Shown here piece by piece: positions 18,516-28,117 of a stretch of 64,000 nucleotides of DNA. The stretch's first letter is position 1; each line of letters opens with the position of its first letter. The stretch comes from Paenibacillus aceti (GTDB lineage Bacteria; Bacillota; Bacilli; Paenibacillales; Paenibacillaceae): assembly GCF_003614185.1 (NCBI RefSeq), contig NZ_KZ987724.1, forward strand, positions 11,512 through 75,511. Direction: 5' to 3'. The position numbers and the translations under genes are program-made. A model generated the notes under the pieces. That model had not been told where the DNA came from, did not search any database, and saw only the letters and a program-made list of their open reading frames with translations.

Positions 18516-18935
18516 TTACATGTTTTTGAGCAAGTATTCCATTTGTTTCAAGCCTCTTTGGATAGATTTACGAACCGCCCGCTCATCGACATGCTCGGCT
18601 CTGGCAATAGCGACTTTGCTCATGCCCAAGAAATAATGGGCATAGATCCGTCTGGCGGATTTCACCGGCAATTGGCACATAGCTTCATAAAGTTGCTGCC
18701 GTGAAAGTTTGCGCTCGTAATACTCCTCCGGTGAAATCGAAAGAAATAAAACATGCTGCTCAATCCCGTCATTGCGATCAAGCGAAAAATAGGCCCGATG
18801 GCGATACGTTCGCAGCCTGTAGGCGCTTTCTTCCAAGTCGAAGCGGCGGATTTCATGGGCAACTTCTTCATCTACATCGACCCATACATCCGTCTTAAAA
18901 AAAGGATACATATTCCGCAAATTCATCTTTTTCAT
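18516..18935 (-). CDS. sigma-70-like factor of the conjugative element
   Basis: This 139-residue protein has a sigma region-4-type helix-turn-helix at its C-terminus (ARRIYAHYFLGMSKVAIARAEHVDERAVRKSI). The N-terminal half (EVAHEIRRFDLEESAYRLRTYRHRAY) matches small sigma-like proteins of Tn916/Tn1549-type elements, which regulate transfer genes. The ribosome binding site GGAGGG lies 6 bases from the ATG. A perfect palindrome sits immediately upstream (18949-18972). The gene appears intact even though the downstream transfer genes are decayed. Confidence 0.8.
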   Translation of the reverse strand: MKKMNLRNMYPFFKTDVWVDVDEEVAHEIRRFDLEESAYRLRTYRHRAYFSLDRNDGIEQHVLFLSISPEEYYERKLSRQQLYEAMCQLPVKSARRIYAHYFLGMSKVAIARAEHVDERAVRKSIQRGLKQMEYLLKNM

Positions 18936-18948
18936 TCAAGTCCCTCCA

Positions 18949-18972
18949 TTTTGGTTTGTTGGCAAACCAAAA
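18949..18972 (-). promoter_or_regulatory. palindrome upstream of the sigma-like gene
   Basis: A perfect 10-bp inverted repeat (TTTTGGTTTG, four-base spacer, CAAACCAAAA) ends about 4 bases from the Shine-Dalgarno of the sigma-like gene. It could be an operator or an RNA hairpin controlling translation. There is no direct evidence for either. Confidence 0.4.
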
Positions 18973-19382
18973 CAGAGGGGGGAGAACGACAGCCAACGTT
19001 CCATTTCAAACGTTTGTTTATTTTTCGTGAAAAACAAAAAAGACCTTGCCGCAGAGCATTCCAACACTCCATTGCGACTAAGTCTGAAAATGATATCCAT
19101 CGTTGATGTGTTAGAAACCGTACTAGTAGGACAGACACATAAAGAGACCGCTGCCTGACATTGCAGGCATCTGAGAGCACATAATATCAGCTCCATCTCA
19201 CATGGCAACACCGCTGCGAGAAGAAAGATAGTCTGTTTTTATGTTGGTGCTGTCATACGTTTTTTGTCCAAACGCTCCTTTTCATCTCGAACTCAGCCGG
19301 TTATAGGTCATTTGTTCGATGAAATTGAACTTACAAAACGACATTTTTTGGCGCCGTGCATAAACTCCTTTCAAAAGGGGAC
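18973..19382. other. intergenic region, nothing recognised
   Basis: Several short overlapping leftward frames exist here, but none has a ribosome binding site or family resemblance. This is probably the outer end of the decayed conjugative element and its junction with chromosomal sequence. I could not identify an attachment site. Confidence 0.4.
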
Positions 19383-20210
19383 TTAATACCCTTGCATATA
19401 ATTGTTAGCACCTTTGTTCAAATGATTATCCTCTAAAAAGCATTGGACAATCTCATTAAATCGTTGTGGTTGGCACAAGTTGCTTGGGTTACAGGAATCC
19501 TCAATGACTTGTAAACGAGCATTGGACAACAGCCCTGCAGTTTCATTCATTTGCCTGATAACTGGATAGGAATGGTCCCCCGCAATACAAAGCGCGGGCA
19601 CTTTAATTTGCGGCAAGAACGGGGTGAAATCAATCCCCCTGACCGCCAGACGCTGTTTATACCATTCTCCAGATCTTTTTTGCAGCATTCCTTTTCGAAT
19701 TGCACGATAAGCCAAGTCCCACTTATAATAAGTGATCTTCATCGAGCGTAAAAAGAATTCACCTGGCAAATAATACGAGAGCGAACTGATGAGATCGATC
19801 ATGGAGACGAATTTGCCAAGCATAGTTGTCCTGACATTTATACTCAAGCAGTCTGAAATCACGATTGCGCTTACTTGGTTTGGATACAAATTCGAGAATT
19901 TCTGAGCAATGATTCCACCATAGGAAACGCCAACAATTACAGCTTTTTTAATTCCCAAATACCCCAGGAGGAGACTTAGATCCTCACACTGGGTTTCTAT
20001 AACTCTTCCAACCGGAACTTTCAAATTTCCAGACTGTCCGTTTCCTCTCAGATCAAGGAACACAGTTTGATACGATTGTTTAAAATAATTTTTTTGAATT
20101 TCAAACATTTCATGTGTTAGTCCAAGACTATGAATAAAGACGAGGGATGTTCCTTGACCACAAACTTCATAATATAGCGAAGTTCCATTCACTTTCCAAA
20201 GTGGCAACAT
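19383..20210 (-). CDS. alpha/beta-hydrolase-fold protein with degenerate active site
   Basis: This 275-residue alpha/beta hydrolase has an HSLGLTHEMF oxyanion-loop region (about 27-36), the DLRGNGQSG motif (about 53) and a nucleophile elbow GVSYGG (Ser near 97), followed by a helical lid. The catalytic acid position, normally G-x-x-D, reads IAGDHSYP. The His position, normally GH before SNL.QP, reads DSCNPSNLCQPQRFN with Asn instead. So two of the three triad residues appear changed and it may not be a hydrolase. The ATG at 20210 follows AAAAGGAG; an in-frame TTG lies two codons upstream. The gene is monocistronic and its substrate is unknown. Confidence 0.8.
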   Translation of the reverse strand: MLPLWKVNGTSLYYEVCGQGTSLVFIHSLGLTHEMFEIQKNYFKQSYQTVFLDLRGNGQSGNLKVPVGRVIETQCEDLSLLLGYLGIKKAVIVGVSYGGIIAQKFSNLYPNQVSAIVISDCLSINVRTTMLGKFVSMIDLISSLSYYLPGEFFLRSMKITYYKWDLAYRAIRKGMLQKRSGEWYKQRLAVRGIDFTPFLPQIKVPALCIAGDHSYPVIRQMNETAGLLSNARLQVIEDSCNPSNLCQPQRFNEIVQCFLEDNHLNKGANNYMQGY

Positions 20211-20299
20211 TCCCAACTCCTTTTCGTTAACATCTATTAACTTTTTTCCATTAACTATCTGCTAAAACGTAATTATTTTTCATGAGACGATAAGCTATG

Positions 20300-22636
20300 T
20301 TACCCTTCATCTTGATAATAGCAAGCCTCAATATCCGCAATCACCAACACATCCATATGGCGTCCATAACGCAGAATCGGCCTGATTACGGATCGTTTCC
20401 ATATTTTTTCCCACAAGGTCCGCTTCGATTGCCCGACAATCATCTGCGTACTTTGGATATCGTTGGCTTTATTCAGCAAAAGGTATGGAATCTGCCTTCG
20501 GCTCCGGGCAAACAGCATCATAAACTTACCGCCCAACCGCGCTGTCAAGTCTTCCAGCACTTTGATGCGTTTTTTCAACTCATCAGCAACCTCAGCATGA
20601 TCGTGAACATACGTTACAACCCAGTCAGCCTTCAAACGATAAGCAATTCGAAACCCCCGCCTGATTAAGCGCTCAGCATTGGTGCTTAATGTTACCCCGA
20701 CGAAGACCGTCTCCTGCTTTCTCCAAGGTCCGCGAAGCGAATCGTTTCTTTCCCAGGCTTCCAATCGTTCGTCCACATCGTCAGCGATTTCCCGTAGCGC
20801 CAATTCACGCAAAGCAATCAAATTGCCCGTTCGGAAGAAATGATTCAAGGCCTGATCCACTTTATCTAGCGCATAGATTTTTCCTTCCCGCATTCGTTGC
20901 TGCAGCGTTTTTGGATCGACATCAATGAGCTCGACTTCATCGGCCATGCGCAACACGTGGTCGGGGAGGGTTTCCCGAACTCGCACGCCGGTAATCTGTT
21001 CAACCGCATCGTTCAAACTTTCCAAATGCTGTACGTTCATCGTCGAAATAACGGAAATGCCTGCGTTCAAAATGTCTACAATATCTTCGAATCTTTTTTT
21101 GTTTTTACTGCCGGGCACGTTCGTATGTGCCAGTTCATCCACGAGTACGACTTCCGGATTGCGGCGAATGATGGACTGGACGTCCAGTTCTTCCAGATTC
21201 GCTCCACGATACTCCAACTTCGCCCGCGGGATCGTTTGCAGCGAACCGACTTTCGCTAACGTTTCTTTTCGTCCATGCGTTTCGAGAAGTCCGATGACGA
21301 CGTCAATGCCTTTCTTCTGCAAATCGTTCCCCTCGCGAAGCATCGCATACGTTTTCCCGACCCCGGGGGCGGCGCCGATGAGCACCTTGAATCGTCCTCT
21401 CCGGATTTCCCCTATTTTTCGCTCCACTTCCTGATCGCTTAGCCTGCGGTAGCGATCATCCGACCGACCTTCCGTCAGCATTTTGGTCGGCAGTATCCGC
21501 TCTCCTTCCTTTTCAGCACGATCCGCAACGAAGTAGATATCCGTATGTCTCGATTTTTTAAGGATGCCGTTTGTAATCGATCCCCGCCACAGCTCCTGCC
21601 AGCGATTTAGCTTGGAATGGCCGAGTACAATTCTCGTTACCTGATGCAAGGTTGCGTAACGAGCCAACATGCCGGGAAGCTTCCGTCTACTTGCCAAGGT
21701 GAGTTCTTCGAATTTAGCTCCTATTTGATCGGCCAATTTCAAGAGGGAACGCTTAAATGCAGTTGCTTCGCGAGACAGCATTTTTTTCGGATGGACAAAT
21801 GTGACGATCATCAAATCTCCACCCAAGCGTTTGGCAATTTGTTGGCCGCGGCGGACATGAATGGATCCGTTCCAATGGTATTGCGCCGAGACGAGAATGC
21901 GTTCCGCTACTCCGGAAGGCCCGGTTAAACCTTGCTCCATGCGGTATTTTTCGTGGGAATCGTTCACATCTTCCGCCACTAGCCGCAAAGCCAGCTCCCG
22001 TAATTTTCCGATGTTGCTTCGCTCAAACAACATGGGCGAGGAGTCACCGTTGACATGCCCCTCCTCCAGCCGTTTCAGTATCGTTTCCGGCGATACGTCG
22101 ATCAATTGGACTTCATCCGCCATCTCCAATGTGTTTGCCGGGACGGTTTCCTCCACCACGACACCGGTCCATTTTCTCGCCAGTTCCGTCGCGCCGTCGA
22201 GTTCGTACACGTTGACGGTTGTGATTACGCTGATGCCATGATTCAGCAAAAATTGGATGTCATCCAGACGTGTCGGAAACTGTGCTCCTTCCCGATTGCG
22301 ATGGGCAAGCCCGTCAACTAATACCACTTCCGGATTGCGTTTGACCAGCGCCTCGAGGTTCAAGTCCTTACGCTCCATTCCATCCTTGATCCAGTGAATG
22401 CTGGGTACACGTTCCAAGTCTCCGAGTTGCTCCACCGTTTCCGGCCGCTGTCTTGTCGAAACCGCACAAATGACGACATCGATTCCCTGCTGCTTCAAAT
22501 GCTGACCTTCCTGAAGCATGTGGTACGTTTTACCCGAACCGCTGACCGCGCCGATATAGATTTTGAGCCGACCACGGTGTAGCTTGGAAATGGAGTACAG
22601 GATTTCTTCCGGCGTCTTCCTGCGAAAACTTCCCAC
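20300..22636 (-). CDS. kdpD: tandem-duplicated KdpD sensor domain protein without kinase
   Basis: This protein of about 778 residues consists of two copies of the KdpD N-terminal unit, each a P-loop KdpD domain followed by a universal-stress-protein-like domain. Copy 1 (about 1-370) has GAVSGSGKTY and VVLVDGLAHRN. Copy 2 (about 390-778) has GAAPGVGKTY and VVLVDELAHTN. The first copy has lost the Walker-B-like Glu. There are no membrane segments and no histidine kinase; those are encoded by the divergent gene at 28532. Short KdpD proteins lacking the kinase are known from other Bacillota, such as Alicyclobacillus. The GTG at 22636 follows GGGGGGAA and is preferred over an upstream TTG. It is the last gene of the kdp operon and probably senses K+ or c-di-AMP status. 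Confidence 0.88.
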   Translation of the reverse strand: MGSFRRKTPEEILYSISKLHRGRLKIYIGAVSGSGKTYHMLQEGQHLKQQGIDVVICAVSTRQRPETVEQLGDLERVPSIHWIKDGMERKDLNLEALVKRNPEVVLVDGLAHRNREGAQFPTRLDDIQFLLNHGISVITTVNVYELDGATELARKWTGVVVEETVPANTLEMADEVQLIDVSPETILKRLEEGHVNGDSSPMLFERSNIGKLRELALRLVAEDVNDSHEKYRMEQGLTGPSGVAERILVSAQYHWNGSIHVRRGQQIAKRLGGDLMIVTFVHPKKMLSREATAFKRSLLKLADQIGAKFEELTLASRRKLPGMLARYATLHQVTRIVLGHSKLNRWQELWRGSITNGILKKSRHTDIYFVADRAEKEGERILPTKMLTEGRSDDRYRRLSDQEVERKIGEIRRGRFKVLIGAAPGVGKTYAMLREGNDLQKKGIDVVIGLLETHGRKETLAKVGSLQTIPRAKLEYRGANLEELDVQSIIRRNPEVVLVDELAHTNVPGSKNKKRFEDIVDILNAGISVISTMNVQHLESLNDAVEQITGVRVRETLPDHVLRMADEVELIDVDPKTLQQRMREGKIYALDKVDQALNHFFRTGNLIALRELALREIADDVDERLEAWERNDSLRGPWRKQETVFVGVTLSTNAERLIRRGFRIAYRLKADWVVTYVHDHAEVADELKKRIKVLEDLTARLGGKFMMLFARSRRQIPYLLLNKANDIQSTQMIVGQSKRTLWEKIWKRSVIRPILRYGRHMDVLVIADIEACYYQDEG

Positions 22637-22679
22637 TCTTGTTCCCCCCTTGCGCAAGCTCTTTACTAAAATGCGATAA

Positions 22680-22705
22680 CCCCGCCTATTTGGCCATAGG
22701 CAGGG
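22680..22705 (-). terminator. hairpin between kdpC and the KdpD-like gene
   Basis: A 10-bp stem with one mismatch (22680-22689 with 22696-22705) and a 6-base loop lies just downstream of kdpC. The tail is not a run of T, so it is more likely a partial attenuator or mRNA-stabilising hairpin that lowers sensor expression relative to kdpABC. Confidence 0.5.
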
Positions 22706-22723
22706 CTCGCAGATGATATTTAA

Positions 22724-23332
22724 CTATTTCATAAGTTCGCGCAGCGCGATGTTCAATTTCAACACATTGACTCTTGGATCCCCGAAAATCCCCAAATCCC
22801 GTCCTTCGGTATGTTCTTGTACCAGTTTCTCGAGCTCGCTCGAAGACAAACCGGTCAACTTGCTGATACGCGGAATTTGCACGTTGGCGGATTCTGGCGT
22901 AATATGGGGATCCAGCCCTGAACCGGAGTTCGTGATTAAGGCAATCGGCAATTGGCTAACAGGAACGTCCGGATTGTTTGCCTTCCACGCTTCAACGGAT
23001 TCTTCCGTCCTTTTCAGCAAGTCCGGGTTCGATGGCCCGTAATTGTTGGAACCGGAGGCTTCCGCTTTGTATTCAATGCTGGAGACCCGGCCTTGAAAAT
23101 ATTTTGGATCGGTAAAGTTTTGCCCGATTAATTCGGAACCGATGATTTCTCCGCTGCTGCTTTTGATCAAACTGCCGTTAGCCTGATCTGACATCAAAAG
23201 TTGCGCGATGCCGGTGCAAACGAGCGGATACACAATTCCGCATAGCAATATGAACAACAAACTGAGCCGAATCATGGAAAACAAGTAAGATCCGCGGGAA
23301 AGTCCCTGAACATGCTGCTCTGAATGATTCAT
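22724..23332 (-). CDS. kdpC: potassium-transporting ATPase subunit KdpC
   Basis: This 202-residue subunit stabilises the KdpFABC K+ pump and assists its ATP affinity. It has one N-terminal membrane helix ([20 protein letters not shown]), the [18 protein letters not shown] motif and the [20 protein letters not shown] motif typical of KdpC. The C-terminus carries the conserved [18 protein letters not shown]. It starts behind GAGAGG, about 30 bases after kdpB, in the same operon. Confidence 0.97.
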   Translation of the reverse strand: MNHSEQHVQGLSRGSYLFSMIRLSLLFILLCGIVYPLVCTGIAQLLMSDQANGSLIKSSSGEIIGSELIGQNFTDPKYFQGRVSSIEYKAEASGSNNYGPSNPDLLKRTEESVEAWKANNPDVPVSQLPIALITNSGSGLDPHITPESANVQIPRISKLTGLSSSELEKLVQEHTEGRDLGIFGDPRVNVLKLNIALRELMK

Positions 23333-23364
23333 TCCATTTCAATCCTCTCTGTATTCCGTTTCAA

Positions 23365-25395
23365 CTACACCCATAAGTGAACGACCATGTCGATCAATTT
23401 AATCCCGACGAACGGCGCGATGACACCGCCCAATCCATAAATAAGCAGGTTCCGGCTGAGCAATTGGGCGGAACTCATCGGTTTGTAGGCAACGCCCTTC
23501 ATGGCCAACGGAATAAGCAACGGGATAATGATCGCATTAAACACAAGCGCCGACAAAATGGCCGACATTGGTGATCCGAGTCCCATTACATTCAATACGT
23601 TCATTTCCGGAATCGCCTGCATGAACATGGCCGGGATAATGGCAAAATATTTGGCGATGTCGTTCGCCACGCTGAAGGTGGTCAGAGCGCCGCGCGTCAT
23701 TAGCAGTTGCTTGCCGATCGCTACGACTTCAATGATCTTCGACGGATCGGAGTCAAGATCGACCATGTTGGCCGCTTCCTTGGCTGCCGTCGTGCCGCTG
23801 TTCATCGCAAGTCCTACATCCGCCTGCGCGAGTGCCGGGGCATCGTTCGTTCCATCTCCGGTCATGGCTACCAGCTTACCGGCCGCCTGTTCCCGCTTGA
23901 TCACGGCAATTTTGTCTTCCGGCTTGCTCTCGGCGATAAAGTCATCCACCCCGGCCTCTCGTGCGATTGTCGCTGCTGTCAACGGGTTGTCTCCTGTACA
24001 CATGATCGTTTTGATTCCCATCTTTCGCAACTGATCGAAACGCTCCCGCATGCCGGGCTTCACCGTATCCTTCAAATAAATGAGTCCGTAAATTCGATTG
24101 TCGACGGCAACGGCGAGCGGCGTTCCGCCCTCCGATGCGATCGCGTTCCCTTTTTGTTCCAAATCGGTGGGAATAACCCCTCCTTGTGCACTGACCCAAG
24201 CCTTGACTGCGTCAACCGCGCCTTTGCGAACTTTTCGTCCATTCGGCAAATCGATACCGCTCATGCGAGTTTCCGCTTTAAATTCTATGAATTCCGCACC
24301 TTCAACCGCATTCGTTGGATACGTATACCCTTCTTTTTTCATGAGTTCGAGTACGGATCGGCCTTCGGGTGTTTCATCCTTCACTGAACTGACGGCTGCC
24401 CATTCGGCTACCGTCTCTACGGTCGTATCCCCAACCGCGATGAACTCGCTGGCCATCCGGTTCCCAAACGTGATTGTACCTGTTTTGTCCAAAATCATCG
24501 TATCGATGTCGCCTGCCGCTTCCACCGCTTTCCCTGACATGGCCAGTACATTGAAACGGGTTACTCGGTCCATCCCGGCAATACCGATTGCGGATAATAA
24601 ACCGCCGATCGTTGTTGGAATGAGACATACCAGCAGCGAAATCAGAACGGGAATCTCCAATTTGATTCCAAGATAATCGGCCATCGGCGCCAATGTCACC
24701 ACAACGATCAGGAAAATCAGGGTCAGGCTGACAAGCAGGGTATTCAGCGCGATTTCGTTTGGCGTTTTTTGTCTCTTTGCGCCTTCGACCAATGCGATCA
24801 TCCGATCGATGAACGATTCGCCAGGGTCGCTTGTAATCCGTACGGTTATCCGGTCGCTAACGACCCGCGTGCCGCCGGTTACCGAACTGAAATCGCCGCC
24901 TGCTTCTTTGATGACAGGAGCGGATTCGCCGGTAATGGCTGACTCGTCCACGGAAGCGAGCCCATCAATGACCTCCCCGTCACCCGGAATCATCTCCCCT
25001 TGCGAGACAATTACAACATCGCCTTTGCGCAGTTCCGTGGACGGAACCACCTTCACGCTGTTGCCGGTCACTTTATTGGCCATGATTTCTTTTTTCGTCT
25101 TCTTGAGAGTGTCGGCCTGCGCTTTTCCTCTGCCCTCAGCCAATGCCTCGGCGAAGTTGGCGAACAGCACGGTAAATAGCAAAATTAGAAAAACCGCCAG
25201 ATTAAATCCAACTCGTCCTTCGGTACCGAAGTAGCCCGGAAACAACGTCATTAACAACACGACGAACGTTCCTGCTTCGACGACAAACATGACCGGATTT
25301 TTCATCATGACAACCGGATTTAATTTGATAAAGCTGTCCAAGATCGCCTTTTTGACAATCTCTCCGGACAACATGCTTCTTCGTTTCGTATTCAT
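23365..25395 (-). CDS. kdpB: potassium-transporting P-type ATPase subunit KdpB
   Basis: This 676-residue P-type ATPase energises the Kdp K+ uptake complex. The phosphorylation motif [11 protein letters not shown], the TGES actuator motif ([12 protein letters not shown]) and the hinge motif [18 protein letters not shown] are all present, with seven predicted membrane helices. The length is the family norm. It sits 13 bases after kdpA, with good ribosome binding sites throughout the operon, and assembles with KdpA, KdpC and KdpF in the membrane. Confidence 0.98.
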   Translation of the reverse strand: MNTKRRSMLSGEIVKKAILDSFIKLNPVVMMKNPVMFVVEAGTFVVLLMTLFPGYFGTEGRVGFNLAVFLILLFTVLFANFAEALAEGRGKAQADTLKKTKKEIMANKVTGNSVKVVPSTELRKGDVVIVSQGEMIPGDGEVIDGLASVDESAITGESAPVIKEAGGDFSSVTGGTRVVSDRITVRITSDPGESFIDRMIALVEGAKRQKTPNEIALNTLLVSLTLIFLIVVVTLAPMADYLGIKLEIPVLISLLVCLIPTTIGGLLSAIGIAGMDRVTRFNVLAMSGKAVEAAGDIDTMILDKTGTITFGNRMASEFIAVGDTTVETVAEWAAVSSVKDETPEGRSVLELMKKEGYTYPTNAVEGAEFIEFKAETRMSGIDLPNGRKVRKGAVDAVKAWVSAQGGVIPTDLEQKGNAIASEGGTPLAVAVDNRIYGLIYLKDTVKPGMRERFDQLRKMGIKTIMCTGDNPLTAATIAREAGVDDFIAESKPEDKIAVIKREQAAGKLVAMTGDGTNDAPALAQADVGLAMNSGTTAAKEAANMVDLDSDPSKIIEVVAIGKQLLMTRGALTTFSVANDIAKYFAIIPAMFMQAIPEMNVLNVMGLGSPMSAILSALVFNAIIIPLLIPLAMKGVAYKPMSSAQLLSRNLLIYGLGGVIAPFVGIKLIDMVVHLWV

Positions 25396-25408
25396 GATCT
25401 CACCTCTT

Positions 25409-27091
25409 CTATTTCAGGAGCGTCAAATGTTCTGCGATCGGACCGAGAACAAGGGCGGGCAAAAAGGTCAAAGCTCCGATAATCAGTACGATACCGACGA
25501 GAATACCCGTAAACAATTTGGTGTCCGTGCGGAACGTTCCGATCGTTTCCGGAACCCATTGTTTCGCCGCCAGAGAACCGGCTACGCCGAGCAATGCCAC
25601 AATGGAAACGTACCGTCCGAACAGCATGACAAGTCCCGTAGAAACGTTCCAGAACGTTGTGTTGTCAGCCAAACCTTCGAAGCCGGAACCGTTGTTCGCG
25701 GCGGAAGACGTATACTCATAAAGCACCTGCGATATGCCGTGGAAGCCGGGATTGCTGATGGCCCCTTTCCCCAAGTCCGTCAAAAAGGCAATGGCCGTAG
25801 GCGCAAGAATAATAAGCGGGTGAGCGAGAATCGCGATGGCAACCAGTTTCATTTCTCGAGCTTCAATTTTGCGCCCCATAAATTCCGGCGTGCGGCCGAC
25901 CATCAATCCGCAAAGGAAGACACCCAATATTGCGTACATAAGCATGTTGACCAAACCGACGCCGTCGCCACCAAACACACAGTTCAGCATCATTTGCGCC
26001 AGCGGGACGAGACCGCCCAGCGGCGTCAACGTATCGTGCATGTTATTGACCGAACCTGTTGTAGCCGCAGTCGTAACCGCTGTAAACAAAGCCGACTGCG
26101 CTATACCGAACCGAACTTCCTTGCCCTCCATGTTGCCTTGCGAAGCGTCGATTCCGAGCGCATTCAGCGCTGGGTTCCCTCGCAGTTCCGATGTATAAAC
26201 GATGGACAGGAAGGAGACAAACAAGATGAGCATCGCGCTGAAGATCACCCAGCCCTGTTTTTGATTTCGCGCGAATCTGCCGAACGTATACGTCAGCGCG
26301 GCCGGAATGCACCACATGGACAACATCTCGATAACATTGGTTAGCGGATTCGGATTCTCAAACGGGTGCGATGAATTGACGCCCATAAATCCCCCCCCGT
26401 TCGTTCCCAAGTGCTTGATCGATTCGAGGGAAGCTACCGGACCGATCGCGATTTGCTGCGTCCCGCCTTCAAGCGTAGTCGCTTGAACGGTCGGACTAAG
26501 CGTTTGCGGCACTTTCAACGCAACTAGTGCCAATGTCACGATGATCGCCATCGGGATAAGCAAACGGGTGTGCGCTTTGACAAAATCGGTGAAGAAGTTG
26601 CCGAGCGTTTTCCCTTTGCTTGTCAAACCGCGAATGAACGCGATCGCTACGACGATGCCGGATGCCGCTGATGTAAACATCATCATCATAATAACAGCCA
26701 TTTGCGAAAAATAGGACAGACCCGTTTCGCCGCTATAGTGCTGCAAGTTCGTATTCGTCATGAAGCTGATGACCGTATTGAAAGAAAGCGTTGACTCCAT
26801 GTTATCGATGCCGTTCGGGTTGATCGGCAGCCATTTCTGGATGCGTAAAATCAAATAACTGACCGCCACCAAAATAACGTTGGTCAATATCAAGCTGAGC
26901 GTGTATCGTTTCCAGCTCATTTCAGCGCGGTTTTTCAAACCGGTCAGTCCGTAGATCAACCTTTCAATCGGTCCGAATATTTTGTCGGTCCGGTTGGGTT
27001 CATTGGAAAATACATGAAAGATGTATGCCCCCAAAGGTTTGACCAAAAAAACTAAAATCACAATGACCGCTACCAGTTGCAAAATGGCCAT
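25409..27091 (-). CDS. kdpA: potassium-transporting ATPase subunit KdpA
   Basis: This 560-residue K+ channel-like subunit of the KdpFABC pump belongs to the superfamily of K+ transporters. Selectivity-filter-type loops are visible, for example [19 protein letters not shown] and [20 protein letters not shown]; the latter is a KdpA hallmark, as is [11 protein letters not shown]. About ten membrane helices are predicted. It is the first large gene of the leftward kdp operon, following kdpF by about 30 bases. Confidence 0.98.
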   Translation of the reverse strand: MAILQLVAVIVILVFLVKPLGAYIFHVFSNEPNRTDKIFGPIERLIYGLTGLKNRAEMSWKRYTLSLILTNVILVAVSYLILRIQKWLPINPNGIDNMESTLSFNTVISFMTNTNLQHYSGETGLSYFSQMAVIMMMMFTSAASGIVVAIAFIRGLTSKGKTLGNFFTDFVKAHTRLLIPMAIIVTLALVALKVPQTLSPTVQATTLEGGTQQIAIGPVASLESIKHLGTNGGGFMGVNSSHPFENPNPLTNVIEMLSMWCIPAALTYTFGRFARNQKQGWVIFSAMLILFVSFLSIVYTSELRGNPALNALGIDASQGNMEGKEVRFGIAQSALFTAVTTAATTGSVNNMHDTLTPLGGLVPLAQMMLNCVFGGDGVGLVNMLMYAILGVFLCGLMVGRTPEFMGRKIEAREMKLVAIAILAHPLIILAPTAIAFLTDLGKGAISNPGFHGISQVLYEYTSSAANNGSGFEGLADNTTFWNVSTGLVMLFGRYVSIVALLGVAGSLAAKQWVPETIGTFRTDTKLFTGILVGIVLIIGALTFLPALVLGPIAEHLTLLK

Positions 27092-27123
27092 TTCATGCCC
27101 TCCTCAAACATATACAGATCATA

Positions 27124-27201
27124 TTAAAATTTTTCGGGATTCACCAAAGCAAAAACGAGATATAAAAAAATCAAAACCGTAAAAACAGCAACTATTATCA
27201 T
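27124..27201 (-). CDS. kdpF: KdpF small membrane subunit
   Basis: This 25-residue single-helix peptide (MIIVAVFTVLIFLYLVFALV, ending NPEKF) has the KdpF signature YLVFALVNPEKF. It stabilises the KdpABC complex in the membrane. Its ATG overlaps the stop of the preceding small ORF as ATGA, so translation is coupled. It is too short for routine gene calling. Confidence 0.93.
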   Translation of the reverse strand: MIIVAVFTVLIFLYLVFALVNPEKF

Positions 27202-27308
27202 GAGCGTTCTCCCCCCGATTCACCTGCAACTCGTCCGCACCAAGCTAAAAATAAGCAAAACAATCCATATACGCCACCTAGTGTTAAAATCATTGCGATA
27301 TCCATCAT
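27198..27308 (-). CDS. 36-residue membrane peptide upstream of kdpF
   Basis: This small ORF begins MMDIAMILTLGGVYGLFCLF and ends with a hydrophilic tail (WCGRVAGESGGERS). It has one membrane helix and a strong GGGAGGG ribosome binding site. It overlaps kdpF by four bases and is therefore part of the Kdp operon. Similar one-helix peptides preceding kdpF occur in other Bacillota and actinobacteria, as far as I recall. A role as an extra pump subunit or assembly factor is inference. Confidence 0.75.
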   Translation of the reverse strand: MMDIAMILTLGGVYGLFCLFLAWCGRVAGESGGERS

Positions 27309-27362
27309 GAATGATCATCCCTCCCTTCAAGCATGTACCCGGTACGTTTGCCTGATATGGAT

Positions 27363-27770
27363 TCAGCTTTCGTTATCAAGCAGAAACGAAACATCATCGC
27401 TGCGGGTGTAAATGACATAGCTAGCGCCAAGTCCTTTGTAGATGAGTCTTGCATTGTTGCTGCCGGTGATGATATAGATCGGCTTGCCTGTCCAGGATCG
27501 GCAGATCTGAATGTATCGGCAAATCAAGGGCAAACTTGACTCAAACAAGTACACCTTCCCTACCGGTAACTCTGGAATGAGCCAGGTTTCCCGGTCTACA
27601 GTATCGACCATTAAGATGTGCTTGACGCCCAAATGTGTCAATCTCGACTTCTCTGTTTCATTATTGGCAATCGCTGCATAAGGTATTCCTTTGATTCGCA
27701 ACGCTTTAATAAACTGCTCCCCGGTTTTGTTGGGCGCAGAGACGAGTACAAACTCATCTTGAGCTTCCAT
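27363..27770 (-). CDS. uncharacterised Rossmann-like protein heading the kdp operon
   Basis: This 135-residue protein begins MEAQDEFVLVSAPNKTGEQF and shows alternating beta/alpha hydrophobic patterns (HILMVDTVDRETWLIP, YIITGSNNARLIYKGL). It looks like a small nucleotide-binding or TrkA-N-like fold, although no glycine-rich loop of classical type is clear. It is the first gene after the c-di-AMP riboswitch and its terminator, and the other kdp genes follow, so it probably takes part in K+ homeostasis. The ATG at 27770 follows GGAGGAG at 7 bases. The family is not recognised with certainty. Confidence 0.7.
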   Translation of the reverse strand: MEAQDEFVLVSAPNKTGEQFIKALRIKGIPYAAIANNETEKSRLTHLGVKHILMVDTVDRETWLIPELPVGKVYLFESSLPLICRYIQICRSWTGKPIYIITGSNNARLIYKGLGASYVIYTRSDDVSFLLDNES

Positions 27771-27801
27771 AGCCAATCTCCTCCATCCTGGTACAGGCAA
27801 C

Positions 27802-27845
27802 AAAAAAGAAGCTTTCGGAAGAGGAACTCTTCGTCAGCTTCTTAG
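27802..27845 (-). terminator. riboswitch-controlled terminator of the kdp operon
   Basis: On the minus strand an AGAAGCT...AGCTTCT stem with an inner GAAGAG/CTCTTC extension is followed by TTTTTT. It lies between the c-di-AMP aptamer and the first kdp-operon gene, where an OFF-switch terminator is expected. Confidence 0.85.
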
Positions 27846-27869
27846 GCACGAAAAAACACCGTGTCTAAT

Positions 27870-28045
27870 CACGACAATTGTTGCCTCTCTTAAAGACGCT
27901 TACGAGGTTAGCTGTCGGATTCGGGCGTAAGAGTCGCCCTACGCCGGATTTACCGGCGATTCACCCCATGAAGCCGACAAGACCGGCTTCGATTGGTTCC
28001 CCCGCTCCTTCGTGTTAATTGAAGAATTCAGCGATTGAAACGATG
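27870..28045 (-). promoter_or_regulatory. ydaO/yuaA c-di-AMP riboswitch
   Basis: The minus strand shows the aptamer hallmarks in order: ATCGCTGAATTC, GGGGGAACCAA, GGGGTGAATC, then the signature CGACAGCTAACCTCGTAAGC (about 27898-27917) and GAGAGAGG. This class binds c-di-AMP and usually turns off K+ uptake and cell-wall genes when c-di-AMP is high. It is followed by an intrinsic terminator and the kdp operon, matching the known physiology (high K+ raises c-di-AMP, which shuts K+ import). Confidence 0.95.
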
Positions 28046-28117
28046 ATTATCATGTTCACGAAACACCACAGAGGCATAAGCACTGTGGTCGAAACTTACG
28101 ATCACAAGCTTCATCAT

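Noticed and set aside
18936-19211. Leftward ORFs upstream of the sigma-like gene
   Set aside because: They overlap the palindrome and ribosome binding site of the sigma-like gene and show no family resemblance.
25289-26344. 351-codon rightward ORF opposite kdpA and kdpB
   Set aside because: It is a shadow of the convincing kdpA frame on the other strand, very rich in Arg/Gln/His as is typical of antisense frames.
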